From an uncultured Clostridia bacterium (lineage in GTDB: Bacteria; Bacillota; Clostridia; Christensenellales; UBA1242), in contig CAMEKS010000004.1 of assembly GCA_945921465.1 (NCBI GenBank), positions 1 to 55,746 on the forward strand: a stretch of DNA of 55,746 nt, written 5' to 3'. This document shows positions 29,743-38,766 of the stretch, one piece after another. How positions within the stretch are numbered: the stretch's first letter is position 1; each line of letters opens with the position of its first letter. A program made the position numbers and the translations under genes. The notes beneath the pieces were generated by a model. The model was given only the letters and a program-made list of their open reading frames with translations. It was not told the origin of the DNA and ran no database searches.

Positions 29743-30900
29743 ATGAAAGTTGATGATAGATTAGTAAAATATTTGAAGCCAGATATGACAAGCGATAATA
29801 CTTATGAAGAAATTGTCCATAGAATTAATCAGCGCGCATTGTCTAGCCGTGGCGGCAAAATCTTAATTAAGGTTGACGACTACGAGAGAGTTGGGGGATT
29901 AGATTATATTAAATTTGACAAAGACAATATAAGTCAAATTTTCTTACAAAGAGCATGGAAGCATACTAGCCTAGAGGATAAGATAAAGGCCTGTAATATG
30001 CAGATTGCCAAAAACTTGACTGTAGATGGCAAATTGGCGGTTAATAAATTGCCAAGATTTTCCTTAATTAAGAGGTCGTGTGACAAACCAAACACAACTT
30101 ATCGAATGTATTATGCACTAAAAGAAAATGTGGTATGGGCTGATGTGGCAGAACTAGACAAGATGCCAGGAGTTGAGATTTATTCAACGCTTGCACACGA
30201 GTGTAAGCACGCATTAGACCACGAAGAATTAGATAGCCTAATAATACCCGAATTAATTAAGAGATATTGTCCCAACTTAATAGGCCGCCAGCCCAACACC
30301 CTGCCGGTGGCCAGGGCAATAATTAATATGCCAATTAGTGGCAAAATATATGATGCTGTTAACAATAGGCTAGAAGATATTGACAAAAATTTACAAAATA
30401 CCATATTATTTGCAAAGAATAGATATGCCATTGCCACACCCTCCAAAACCAAGCGCCCAGCAGATGTGCATGGGATTATTGATATGAATGATTATATTGG
30501 CACCATTATGTATTATTATTCTCCGCTAGAGAAAAGGGCAAGAGACAAACAATTCGAAGCGTGCCAGGAATTAACCACCCAAGCAAATAAAAAGAATATT
30601 AGTATAGATGATGAAGATGCTCAAGACTTCGTAGTAACCAATAATGACAAATGCGATTTCAATGTTGATTTGGCCAGTGTTATTCTAGATAGGCCAGTTG
30701 CGGAAGCATTTGATACTTATGTTAAATACACCTTCTATAGCACCAACGCAGGAACATTAAAATATTATATGCGAGACAAATCCAAGTTTGACGAAGAATT
30801 TAGTTCGGTTCAGAAAGATATGCAGGAATTAATTAGCAATACATATAATAATTTGCAAGAAAGGCGACGAAACAAAACAATAGCAGACCCCGATAAATAG
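29743..30900 (+). CDS. Putative zinc metalloprotease (HExxH)
   Basis: A 385-residue soluble protein with no signal peptide. Residues 148-160 read YSTLAHECKHALD, a zincin HExxH motif (His152, Glu153, His156). About 107 residues later SPLEKRARDKQFE offers Glu263 as a third zinc ligand, a layout seen in cytoplasmic metallopeptidases with a P-x-E-x-x-A segment. A conserved-looking RPVAEAFDTYVKYTF follows. The family cannot be named. The start has AAAGGTGGTTTGACA before the ATG; a TTG two codons earlier is less likely. It follows gyrA on the same strand, but a probable terminator separates them, so a functional link to gyrase is not shown. Confidence 0.65.
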   Translation: MKVDDRLVKYLKPDMTSDNTYEEIVHRINQRALSSRGGKILIKVDDYERVGGLDYIKFDKDNISQIFLQRAWKHTSLEDKIKACNMQIAKNLTVDGKLAVNKLPRFSLIKRSCDKPNTTYRMYYALKENVVWADVAELDKMPGVEIYSTLAHECKHALDHEELDSLIIPELIKRYCPNLIGRQPNTLPVARAIINMPISGKIYDAVNNRLEDIDKNLQNTILFAKNRYAIATPSKTKRPADVHGIIDMNDYIGTIMYYYSPLEKRARDKQFEACQELTTQANKKNISIDDEDAQDFVVTNNDKCDFNVDLASVILDRPVAEAFDTYVKYTFYSTNAGTLKYYMRDKSKFDEEFSSVQKDMQELISNTYNNLQERRRNKTIADPDK

Positions 30901-30916
30901 GTCTGCTATTTCTTTT
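30879..30916. terminator. Bidirectional terminator between convergent genes
   Basis: AATAGCAGACC (30879-30889) and GGTCTGCTATT (30900-30910) pair perfectly over 11 bases. The metalloprotease stop codon lies at the base of the hairpin. T-rich DNA follows on both strands, and the next gene converges on it. Confidence 0.85.
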
Positions 30917-31787
30917 AGATAGAAGTATATTTAGAGTACGTGTCCTCACAAATTTTCAGCACATTTGACAATTGTGACATAGTATAGTTTGGTAAGTTTT
31001 TGACAACAGGTTTGCCCCAGATGTCAAATACTCTAGGGCTGTACCATTTATTAAAAGATTTAGGCAGAGTAATTGCTGCAACGATTCCCAGGCTGGCCAT
31101 TGCGGGGTTAGGGAATAGGATGCGCATTATTGGCTTAATAATTGCATTGGTCAATTTGCTATAATTAGTCATTATGTTGGTATAAGTAATTCCGGGATGG
31201 GCGATTGACACCACCGACTTGGTATCTAATAGAGTTAAGCCATATGTTAATAGCATTTTGGTATAACCATACGCCTGCATTGGTTTGATATATTTTAGCC
31301 CCTGTGGGTCTTCGATATTTATCTTTTTATTTTTCATTGCTATAGATGACACAGCGACAATTTTTAGGCGCTCGCCCATTATCTCGGACATTATCCTAGC
31401 CATAGAGTAAGGAGACGCAAAATTGATTTGGAATAGATTGTCCCAGCCATCTATGGTAGTTTTTCTAGGAATGTGATATACTCCGGCATTGAGAATAAGC
31501 ACATCTATTTCCATTTCTATCAAAGACTTTGCGGCCGCAATTACACTAACCCTAGACTCCATATCGCACTTCACCCACAGAGCAGACAATGTTGGATATT
31601 TGCTTTGCAATTCTTCAATTTGTTTATTTGTCTTCGCCTCATTGCGATTAACAAGTATCAACTCGCCACCAAGGGATGCTATATGACTAGCAATAGCATT
31701 GCCCAATCCGCCTGTGCTGCCAGTGATAGCAATTCGATATCCTTGTAGGCTATTTACTTTTTTCTGTAACCATTTATTTGTTTTCAT
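30915..31787 (-). CDS. Short-chain dehydrogenase/reductase
   Basis: A 290-residue SDR. The NAD(P)-binding GSTGGLGNA is near residues 22-30, LILNAGVYH near 95-103 supplies the NAG motif, a VSSIAMK segment carries the active serine, and YGYTK near 172-176 gives the catalytic Tyr-x-x-x-Lys. The arginine-containing ELILVNRNEAK after the second strand suggests NADP. Length and layout resemble retinol dehydrogenase-like SDRs. The substrate is unknown. A C-terminal KWYSPRVFDIWG tail is unusual for short SDRs. It converges on the metalloprotease gene. Confidence 0.88.
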   Translation of the reverse strand: MKTNKWLQKKVNSLQGYRIAITGSTGGLGNAIASHIASLGGELILVNRNEAKTNKQIEELQSKYPTLSALWVKCDMESRVSVIAAAKSLIEMEIDVLILNAGVYHIPRKTTIDGWDNLFQINFASPYSMARIMSEIMGERLKIVAVSSIAMKNKKINIEDPQGLKYIKPMQAYGYTKMLLTYGLTLLDTKSVVSIAHPGITYTNIMTNYSKLTNAIIKPIMRILFPNPAMASLGIVAAITLPKSFNKWYSPRVFDIWGKPVVKNLPNYTMSQLSNVLKICEDTYSKYTSI

Positions 31788-32114
31788 AGCGTCGTTCCTT
31801 GCTAGTATAATAGCAAATATTTGTTACTTTGTCACTTAAATCAATGGCTCACAAATTTTACTTTAGCAAGTAGACGCCAATTTTGGGTAAATGCTTTGTC
31901 CACAAACTGGTATCTATTGTGGAATAATCCATTCCCTTTGTATTTGCAGTCAGATTTAATTGACGGCATTGAGTATTTTGTGTTAAATTATTAACATAAT
32001 AATTGGCATATTATTTAATTTTGTAATTAGGTGAGCAGAATGTTCACTTATAGCGAAATTTATTGAAGGCAAACTCAATAGTATGCTTTGGATTTAGCAA
32101 GAGGACAAATATAT
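31788..32114. other. Divergent spacer before trpS
   Basis: A 327-base region between divergent genes. I looked for a T-box leader expected for trpS and saw neither the specifier nor the AGGGTGG antiterminator sequence. A weak GTGA...TTCAC stem lies near 32031-32047. Nothing else is recognised. Confidence 0.5.
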
Positions 32115-33116
32115 ATGAAGAGATATTTAACAGGGATCAAACCAACTGGTTATATGCACTTAGGTAATTATTTTGGTGCAGTTAAGCCTGCTATAGAATT
32201 TAGCAAACGCGACGATATAGATGCTTTTTATTTTATTGCCGATTATCACGCACTTAATATGTTGCCCAATGGGGCAGAGATGACAGACCTGACCAAGCAT
32301 ATTGCTTGTGCATGGTTGGCCTGCGGATTAGATCCTAATAAGGTTTGTTTCTATAGGCAATCAGACATTCCAGAGATATTTGAACTTAACTGGATTTTGT
32401 GCAATGTTACGCCAAAGGGGCTAATGAATAGGGCACACGCATACAAAGCTGCAGTAGAGGCCAATGCGGCCGAGGGCAGAGATCAAGATGATAGAGTCAA
32501 TATGGGATTATATAATTATCCTATTCTTATGGCGGCAGATATCTTGGCAGTGTCGGCAGACTATGTGCCTGTAGGGCTGGATCAGAAACAACACGTTGAG
32601 ATGGCAAGAGATATTTGTACATATTTCAATAACAAATATGGCAAAATTCTTAAGACGCCAGATGTATATATTGATACAAATTGTGCCACTCTTGCTGGAC
32701 TAGACGGACGAAAGATGTCCAAGTCTTATAACAACACGATTCAATTATTTTGTGACGAGTCGACACTAAGGAAGACTATCAACAAGATTGTAACCGATAG
32801 CCGAATGCCAGGCGAGCCAAAACCGCTAGACTGCACAATTAACAAGTTGTACAAATTGTTTGCAACCGAAGAAGAAAAGGTGGCTTTTGACAAAGCATTA
32901 AGCGAAGGTTTGGGTTGGGGCGACGCAAAGAAACAACTATATGAGATTATCAATCGTTATATTTCTCCTATGCGGGACAGATATAATTATTATATGCAAC
33001 ACTTTGACGAAGTAGAGGCTATGTTGAGGGCAGGGGCTGCTAAGGTTCGTCCCATTGTTCAAGACTTATTATCTCGCATTCGCCATGCAATTGGAGTGGT
33101 AGATATATCTAAGTAG
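32115..33116 (+). CDS. trpS: Tryptophanyl-tRNA synthetase
   Basis: A 333-residue class I aminoacyl-tRNA synthetase. GYMHLGNYFGA near residues 11-21 is the HIGH-type motif (HLGN), and GRKMSKSYNN near 195-204 is the KMSKS loop. VGLDQKQHVEMARDI is typical of bacterial TrpRS. It charges tRNA-Trp with tryptophan. The frame opens nine codons earlier, but the chosen ATG has AGAGGACAAATATAT before it and matches the usual start MKR(Y)LTGIKPTG. It is monocistronic, with its own terminator. Confidence 0.97.
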   Translation: MKRYLTGIKPTGYMHLGNYFGAVKPAIEFSKRDDIDAFYFIADYHALNMLPNGAEMTDLTKHIACAWLACGLDPNKVCFYRQSDIPEIFELNWILCNVTPKGLMNRAHAYKAAVEANAAEGRDQDDRVNMGLYNYPILMAADILAVSADYVPVGLDQKQHVEMARDICTYFNNKYGKILKTPDVYIDTNCATLAGLDGRKMSKSYNNTIQLFCDESTLRKTINKIVTDSRMPGEPKPLDCTINKLYKLFATEEEKVAFDKALSEGLGWGDAKKQLYEIINRYISPMRDRYNYYMQHFDEVEAMLRAGAAKVRPIVQDLLSRIRHAIGVVDISK

Positions 33117-33120
33117 AAAA

Positions 33121-33178
33121 AAAGAGACCAATTGACTTAAGTCGAATAATCGCGACTGAAGGATTGGTTTCTTTTTCT
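33121..33178 (+). terminator. trpS terminator
   Basis: AGAGACCAAT and ATTGGTTTCT pair at the base, with an inner AGTCG/CGACT stem, and are followed by a T-rich run. Confidence 0.8.
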
Positions 33179-33254
33179 AATAGTTTTAATAATTAATCAA
33201 TATTGTCAATAATAATTTCGAATTATTTGTTTTTTAGATGTGTACTAATTGATT

Positions 33255-34037
33255 TTATCCGCAATATTTGTTAATTCCGGCTAGCAACCAAGATTTTGGG
33301 ACTAGACGGTTGACAAAATACAAGAGTTTGTGCATATTGCCAATGATGTACATTGGCTTGTAGTGGCGCTTGTTAATAATCTTGTACATACGCTTAGCAC
33401 ATACTTCGGCAGGCATACGCTTGTTTTCTCTTCCATCAACTTTTTTTGTGGCTTTGGCTATAGCATTGCCATATCTATCGTTGGTCTCAAATTCTTTAAC
33501 CCGATTGGCGGTAAAATTGGTTTTGATGTCTCCGGGGCAAATCACACACATATCTATTCCCAGTTTCTTGACCTCCAGCCTCTGAGCGTATGTCATAGTC
33601 ACTACCGCTGCCTTGCTGCTAGCATAGAACGCTCTATACGGAACAGGAAAGAACGCCATTGCGCTGCCCGTATTAACAATTTTGCTCCCTCGTTGCATTA
33701 GGGGTAGAGCATATTTGGTGCAATTAACAACTCCAAACACATTGACATCGAATAATTTCTTAGATTTGTCGGTAGGCATTAATTCGGTTATGCCGCTCAT
33801 CCCATATCCTGCATTGTTTAGCAAAATGTCTACTCTGCCGAATCGATTGCGAATATCTTCAAAAGCTTTTCTTACGGCGTCTTCGTCTGACACATCGCAT
33901 AAGTATTCCATGGTATTATTTTCATCGACGCCCGCATTTGCCAGCACGACAACTTTGTCGCCTGCCGCCTCGAACATTTTACGCAAATTCAACCCTATTC
34001 CGCTAGTTCCACCAGTGATTACTACTATTCTGTCCAT
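33255..34037 (-). CDS. Short-chain dehydrogenase/reductase
   Basis: A 260-residue classical SDR: GGTSGIGLN near residues 8-16, DVSDEDAV near 48-55, NNAGYGMSG near 76-84, active Tyr/Lys in YASSK near 138-142, and VCPGDIKT after it. The C-terminal third (PAEVCAKRMYKIINKRHYKPMYIIG) is like that of SDRs acting on lipids or sugars, but the substrate is unknown. The start has AAGGATAGAGTAAAA before the ATG. It resembles the SDR at 47231-48055 in length and C-terminal style, so the two may be distant paralogues. Confidence 0.9.
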   Translation of the reverse strand: MDRIVVITGGTSGIGLNLRKMFEAAGDKVVVLANAGVDENNTMEYLCDVSDEDAVRKAFEDIRNRFGRVDILLNNAGYGMSGITELMPTDKSKKLFDVNVFGVVNCTKYALPLMQRGSKIVNTGSAMAFFPVPYRAFYASSKAAVVTMTYAQRLEVKKLGIDMCVICPGDIKTNFTANRVKEFETNDRYGNAIAKATKKVDGRENKRMPAEVCAKRMYKIINKRHYKPMYIIGNMHKLLYFVNRLVPKSWLLAGINKYCG

Positions 34038-34628
34038 TTTTACTCTATCCTTGTGATAATCTATCTTATAAATACGCCTAAATACTATAAGCCAAAATAT
34101 TCATATTAACGATATTTATTATATCACATATCGTCAGTTTTACCAATTAAATAAAAAGACATCTTACACATTAATGTTTGATATGCAGCGAACAAAATAT
34201 TATTGGCTGTAGCATATTACTAAAGCATTCTGTAGTTGCGTTCGGCCACATATTCTAGCAAAAAATTAAGTTTGATCGGTTATAATTCGGCGAATTCTTA
34301 TAATTTGCTCTTGCAAAGCAGATAATATTTGCAAAAAAACCTTGCAAATACAGTAGTGCTGTGTGCTTAGTGGCACTTCATTGGGTGCAACCTTAGGCAT
34401 ATATTGTCGAAAATTGCAAATATTATAACTAAGGCAATTTTGTTTGACTAGTTGGGCGAATCGATTGTAAAATTAAAATGTAATTATGATGGGTGTTGTG
34501 TCCTTAATTAATTTTATTAATTATAATTAGTCGTTGGGAAAGGCAAATTATAAAATTAAAACACACTTTTAATCGGCGATCATAACAAATTAAGGGATTA
34601 TATATCGCGATATAATTACATATGGGGT
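34038..34628. other. Divergent spacer with palindrome
   Basis: A 590-base gap between divergent genes with no ORF. It includes TTTGCAA-AAAAACC-TTGCAAA near 34326-34350 and the palindrome at 34601-34614. The promoters are not clear. Confidence 0.45.
34601..34614. promoter_or_regulatory. Palindrome upstream of exported-protein gene
   Basis: TATATCGCGATATA, a perfect 14-bp palindrome 15 bases before the ATG at 34629. It is placed where a repressor could bind, but no regulator is known. Confidence 0.35.
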
Positions 34629-35732
34629 ATGGCGTTGAGTATTAGCAAAAAGATTTGTGCAATTTTAATAACTAGCATACTTATAGTAGCAATTGTAGGC
34701 GTGAGCATTGCTCTTGTTTTTGCAACCGGTTTATACACTGCCAACTTTTCGATTAATTTTCATATCGACCCAGTGCCACCAAAACCTAATTTTGTTCTAA
34801 ACTTTTCGCCATCAACACCATTATATATGTACACCTATGAGTGGGGGAATAGCGAATATACTGGTAGACGAACAGCAAGAATAACGAGTAATTATGGTTT
34901 GCCTGCTGACTACTTGCCAGGAGAAGAATATGCTCAAGTAATGGATCCAGGTGATATTATTGTCAATGGATACAATTATGGAACTTATTTCTTTAATAGT
35001 GATCCACAATCACCAACCGTAAACAAAACACAACTGATGGATGATTTGCCGCAAGATCTATATCTGTCCACATACGAATTTAATGCGGGAGATTATGCAG
35101 AGTATGATGCAGAAAATATAAGCTATATTGGATTTGAATTTACTATAGTCAATCCAACGGATAATTATCTTTATTTTATGGCAAATTATTCTTCCGAAGA
35201 GGGTTCTCCTGGGGATACATATGTATCATACACAGTGGAAAGCATTGGATATGCTCAAGTATCCGGCAGTTTTGGCGAAGTGGCGGATTGTAACCAATAC
35301 TTTACTTCTATGGCATTTGCCGAAGGATCATTTGAAGACAGCGGCTGGGGAGAAGATTACAGTACGACATATAACGCGTTTCATGACTCTTACTTAATGT
35401 TAAAACCCGATAGCTCTTCGTTAATAGACGATTTGAACTATGCAGTAGCCGGAGATTCTGGGGGAATGTTTAATTATATTAACATAGACGAAATGTATTA
35501 TGCACCATATGTATTTATTAACCCTAGAGGGGCAATTAAATGCAAGTTTATAGTCGAATATATGGGCGACCTTATGTCTGATTGGTTTTTTGAATTGCAA
35601 TTTACAATAAACTTTCTGAATTATACACCAACTACTTCAGAAGACTGGATTAATTGGATAGAGACCTCTGCCAATCCAGACACAGCCACAACATTTAATA
35701 TATTGACAGGACTAAGCACTATGTATATATAG
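34629..35732 (+). CDS. Exported or membrane-anchored protein, function unknown
   Basis: A 367-residue protein with a basic start (MALSISKK) and one long hydrophobic segment near residues 9-33, either a signal peptide or an N-terminal anchor. The remaining 330 residues are acidic, rich in Tyr, Asp, Ser and Asn, and mostly beta-like, typical of surface proteins. There is no LPxTG motif and no lipobox cysteine. The helix followed by ATGLYTANF resembles the start of TasA/camelysin-type proteins only loosely. The ATG has GGGG 4 bases before it. A terminator follows at 35788. It precedes polysaccharide genes but shares no clear operon with them. Confidence 0.65.
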   Translation: MALSISKKICAILITSILIVAIVGVSIALVFATGLYTANFSINFHIDPVPPKPNFVLNFSPSTPLYMYTYEWGNSEYTGRRTARITSNYGLPADYLPGEEYAQVMDPGDIIVNGYNYGTYFFNSDPQSPTVNKTQLMDDLPQDLYLSTYEFNAGDYAEYDAENISYIGFEFTIVNPTDNYLYFMANYSSEEGSPGDTYVSYTVESIGYAQVSGSFGEVADCNQYFTSMAFAEGSFEDSGWGEDYSTTYNAFHDSYLMLKPDSSSLIDDLNYAVAGDSGGMFNYINIDEMYYAPYVFINPRGAIKCKFIVEYMGDLMSDWFFELQFTINFLNYTPTTSEDWINWIETSANPDTATTFNILTGLSTMYI

Positions 35733-35787
35733 TATTAATCTATAATATTAATCATCCTGATTTTATGTGTGTCAAAATATCAAAAAC

Positions 35788-35826
35788 AAAGGATATTATC
35801 TAATCTTAGATAGTATTCTTTTTTAT
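35788..35826 (+). terminator. Terminator after the exported-protein gene
   Basis: AAGGATATTATCTAA and TTAGATAGTATTCTT pair with one G-T pair and are followed by a T-run. Confidence 0.75.
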
Positions 35827-35921
35827 TAGCAAACGCTGACACAATAATCTAAAAGTGCCCAAAGTATTTTTGTTTTTAATTAATTATATGTTATACTGAT
35901 TAGACAAGGAGAGCATTTGTT

Positions 35922-37565
35922 ATGGCAAAAAAGAATATAAAAATATTTGTATCTTGTCACAAACCTAGTATTGTTGTGAACAATGATATTATTACGCCCA
36001 TTCAAGTAGGAACGGCATTAGCAAAAAATAAAATTCCTAATATTTTATATGATAATGTAGGAGATAATATATCTGCTAAGAATAGAATGTACTGTGAATT
36101 AACTGCGCAATATTGGGCATGGAAAAATATACAAGCAGATTATTATGGTTTTTTTCACTATCGTAGATATTTATCTTTTGCAGATAAAAAATATAAGACG
36201 AACTTTGAGGGGATAGTCTGTAATAAGTTGAATGACAAAGCAGTGCAAAAATTTGGGCTAGACGAGAAAACTATGCACAATCTTATAGAGGAATATGACG
36301 TAATTGCTCCAAATGAAGTATTTGTAGGGAATTTGTATTGGCAATACTGTGCCCCAACCACACAGAACAAACGCGACTTAGATTTTTGTCTTAATTACAT
36401 TTATGACAAGTATCCAGAAATGAAAAATTCTATTAAGAAATCTCTAAAAAGCAGCAAGAGTTATATTTGTAATATGTTTATAATGAAAAAAGAGATATTT
36501 CAAGAATATTGTAATTGGCTATTTGATGTCTTGTTTGCTCACGAAAAAGCATGCAAACTAGATTATTATGATGTGCAATCATATAGGGTTAGCGGCTATT
36601 TGGCAGAAAGGCTATGTGGGCTATATCTAAAATGGCTAAAGGAACAAAAAGAAGTTAAGTTTAAGGAATTGCAAAGAATATTGATCAGCCAGACTGATGA
36701 TTCTGGAGTTGTTAAATATGAAAAAGATGTATGTCCTGTATTAATTAATATCAATAACAAAACATGGCTAGATAGCCTGGTACTTATTAATTCTATTATC
36801 AAACATAGCAGCTCAACTAATAACTATGCACTTCTGTTGAATGACTGTGGGTTAAAAGAATGGCAAAAAAAATATATATCAAGAATTAAAATTTCGAAAA
36901 ATATTAATATTAGATTAATAAAGAACAAAAAGCTAGCAATCGTCAAGAACTATCAAGATATTGCAAAAGAATTGAATACGTTGAACAAGATAATTATACT
37001 ATCTCCCAATTGTGTTGTTAATTCGGATATATATGAGTTGTATCAATTGCAAACATCGGCAAGTGTAATTGGTGCTAGAGATATGCACAATATTGTTAAA
37101 TTTGGGAAAATTAAGTTAGAAAGACAAGAGGCGAAGATAGAAAAACTGAAGCCATATAGTCAATTATCCTACGACGTTACAGTATTGAATTTGTCGTCAA
37201 TTAGACTGGGTGAATTGCAAAGTGACTTGTTGCCTGCCGAATGGTGTGTCGAAATTGATGAACATATGAATTTAGAAGAAAAATTATATGCATTTGCTCC
37301 CCATTACATATATAATCAGTATTATACATCTAGGCACAATCCTAAATTAATTGCATATCACGGAAAGATAAAACCATTAAATAATTCAATGATTGAGGGC
37401 GGTGATATTTACTGGGACAACGCCAATGTTGCGGGTTTATATGAGGAGTGCCAAAGGTGCTTATCTAAGAATTATAAAAAAATAAGGCGCAGTGCATATG
37501 ACACTCTATACCCAATAGGAACTTTGCGAAGAATGTTTTGCAAAACATATATTAAAAAATATTAA
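35922..37565 (+). CDS. Two-domain glycosyltransferase (DUF4422 plus GT8-like)
   Basis: A 547-residue protein. Residues 1-235 match DUF4422, found in capsule and rhamnan glycosyltransferases: IKIFVSCHKP at 5-14, SAKNRMYCELTAQYWAWKN near 49-67, YYGFFHYRRYLSF near 70-82, and later ICNMFIMKKEIFQEYCNWLF. Residues about 265-500 resemble a GT8 domain (VCPVLININNKTWLDSLVLINSI, IIILSPNCVVNSDIYELYQL, then a NPKLIAYHGKIKPL end). It probably adds one or two sugars to a surface polysaccharide. The start has AAGGAGAGCATTTGTT before it. It lies 12 bases before glf, so the two form an operon and the polymer may contain galactofuranose. Confidence 0.85.
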   Translation: MAKKNIKIFVSCHKPSIVVNNDIITPIQVGTALAKNKIPNILYDNVGDNISAKNRMYCELTAQYWAWKNIQADYYGFFHYRRYLSFADKKYKTNFEGIVCNKLNDKAVQKFGLDEKTMHNLIEEYDVIAPNEVFVGNLYWQYCAPTTQNKRDLDFCLNYIYDKYPEMKNSIKKSLKSSKSYICNMFIMKKEIFQEYCNWLFDVLFAHEKACKLDYYDVQSYRVSGYLAERLCGLYLKWLKEQKEVKFKELQRILISQTDDSGVVKYEKDVCPVLININNKTWLDSLVLINSIIKHSSSTNNYALLLNDCGLKEWQKKYISRIKISKNINIRLIKNKKLAIVKNYQDIAKELNTLNKIIILSPNCVVNSDIYELYQLQTSASVIGARDMHNIVKFGKIKLERQEAKIEKLKPYSQLSYDVTVLNLSSIRLGELQSDLLPAEWCVEIDEHMNLEEKLYAFAPHYIYNQYYTSRHNPKLIAYHGKIKPLNNSMIEGGDIYWDNANVAGLYEECQRCLSKNYKKIRRSAYDTLYPIGTLRRMFCKTYIKKY

Positions 37566-37577
37566 TAGGAGAATAGT

Positions 37578-38675
37578 ATGTACGATTATTTAATAGTAGG
37601 AGCGGGCCTATTTGGTGCGACATTTGCTCACGAAGCGACAAGGCGTGGCAAAAAGTGTCTGGTTATTGACAGAAGATCTTCAGTTGGTGGAAATATATAT
37701 TGTGAAAAAATTGAGGGAATTAATGTTCACAAATATGGAGCACACATATTTCATACCAGCAAAAAAGAGATATGGGAATATGTTGGTCAGTTTGCGGAAT
37801 TTAATAACTTTGTTAATTCCCCCATTGCCAGATACAAAGATGAAATATATAACTTGCCATTCAATATGAACACGTTTAGCCGTCTATGGAATATTAAGAC
37901 GCCTCAAGAGGCAAAGAAAATAATAGATAGACAACGAGCAGAATGCAATCTTAAAGAGATAACAAATTTAGAAGATCAGGCACTTAGTTTAGTTGGCAAA
38001 GACGTATATGAAAAGTTAATAAAAGGTTATACCGAAAAACAATGGGGTCGAAAATGTGACGAGTTGCCATCATTTATAATCAAAAGATTGCCATTAAGAT
38101 TTACATATAATAACAATTATTTTTCTGACAAATATCAAGGGATTCCAGAAGGAGGCTACAATCAGATAATAGAGAAAATGTTGGACGGGTCAGATATATT
38201 GCTAAACACAACATATCAAGATTATATTGCTGCTCATCCAGACACTTTTAAGAAAGTGATATATACTGGTTGTATAGACGAATATTTTGGATACAAATAT
38301 GGCGAATTAGAATATAGAACGGTTAGATTTGAGACCGAAGTATTAGATACGGATAATTATCAAGGAGTGGCTGTAGTTAACTATACAGAGGCAGAGGTGC
38401 CTTATACTAGAATAATAGAGCATAAACACTTTGAGTTTGGGACTCAGCCTAAGACTGTAATAAGTAGAGAATATCCATGCGAATGGCACAAGGGTATTGA
38501 ACCATATTACCCTATTAATAATGACAAAAATAATGAGCTGTTATTAAAATATCAGGCAGATGCGGATCAATTAAGCAATGTGATATTTGGCGGCCGATTG
38601 GGTGGATACAAGTATTATGATATGGACAAAACAATCGAAGCCGCATTGGCATTAGTTAAACAAGAATTAAATTAA
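37578..38675 (+). CDS. glf: UDP-galactopyranose mutase
   Basis: A 365-residue flavoenzyme that converts UDP-galactopyranose to UDP-galactofuranose. GAGLFGATFAHEA near residues 8-20 binds FAD, and DRRSSVGGNIYCE, VHKYGAHIFHT, YTEKQWGRKCDELP and the C-terminal GGRLGGYKYYDMD segment are all family hallmarks. Length is normal. The start has ATAGGAGAATAGT before the ATG and follows the DUF4422-GT8 gene by 12 bases. It points to galactofuranose in a surface polymer. A strong bidirectional terminator ends the operon. Confidence 0.97.
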   Translation: MYDYLIVGAGLFGATFAHEATRRGKKCLVIDRRSSVGGNIYCEKIEGINVHKYGAHIFHTSKKEIWEYVGQFAEFNNFVNSPIARYKDEIYNLPFNMNTFSRLWNIKTPQEAKKIIDRQRAECNLKEITNLEDQALSLVGKDVYEKLIKGYTEKQWGRKCDELPSFIIKRLPLRFTYNNNYFSDKYQGIPEGGYNQIIEKMLDGSDILLNTTYQDYIAAHPDTFKKVIYTGCIDEYFGYKYGELEYRTVRFETEVLDTDNYQGVAVVNYTEAEVPYTRIIEHKHFEFGTQPKTVISREYPCEWHKGIEPYYPINNDKNNELLLKYQADADQLSNVIFGGRLGGYKYYDMDKTIEAALALVKQELN

Positions 38676-38766
38676 AAAAATGCACAGGCAATAAATGAAG
38701 CGAATCTCAAAAGTTGGATAACTTTAGGTGGTTCACTTCAAAATTATTTTTGCTGTGCATTTTTCT
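38674..38766. terminator. Bidirectional terminator after glf
   Basis: AAAAATGCACAG (to about 38686) and CTGTGCATTTTT (38753-38764) pair. The loop carries an inner hairpin, AAAGTT-GGAT-AACTTT. It sits between convergent genes. Confidence 0.75.

Noticed and set aside
31900..32050. Another interspersed-repeat copy upstream of trpS
   Set aside because: Only scattered short matches to the tail module, not distinguishable from AT-rich background.
31788..32114. T-box leader for trpS (also sought before serS and leuS)
   Set aside because: No AGGGTGG antiterminator sequence or specifier loop is visible in any of these leaders.
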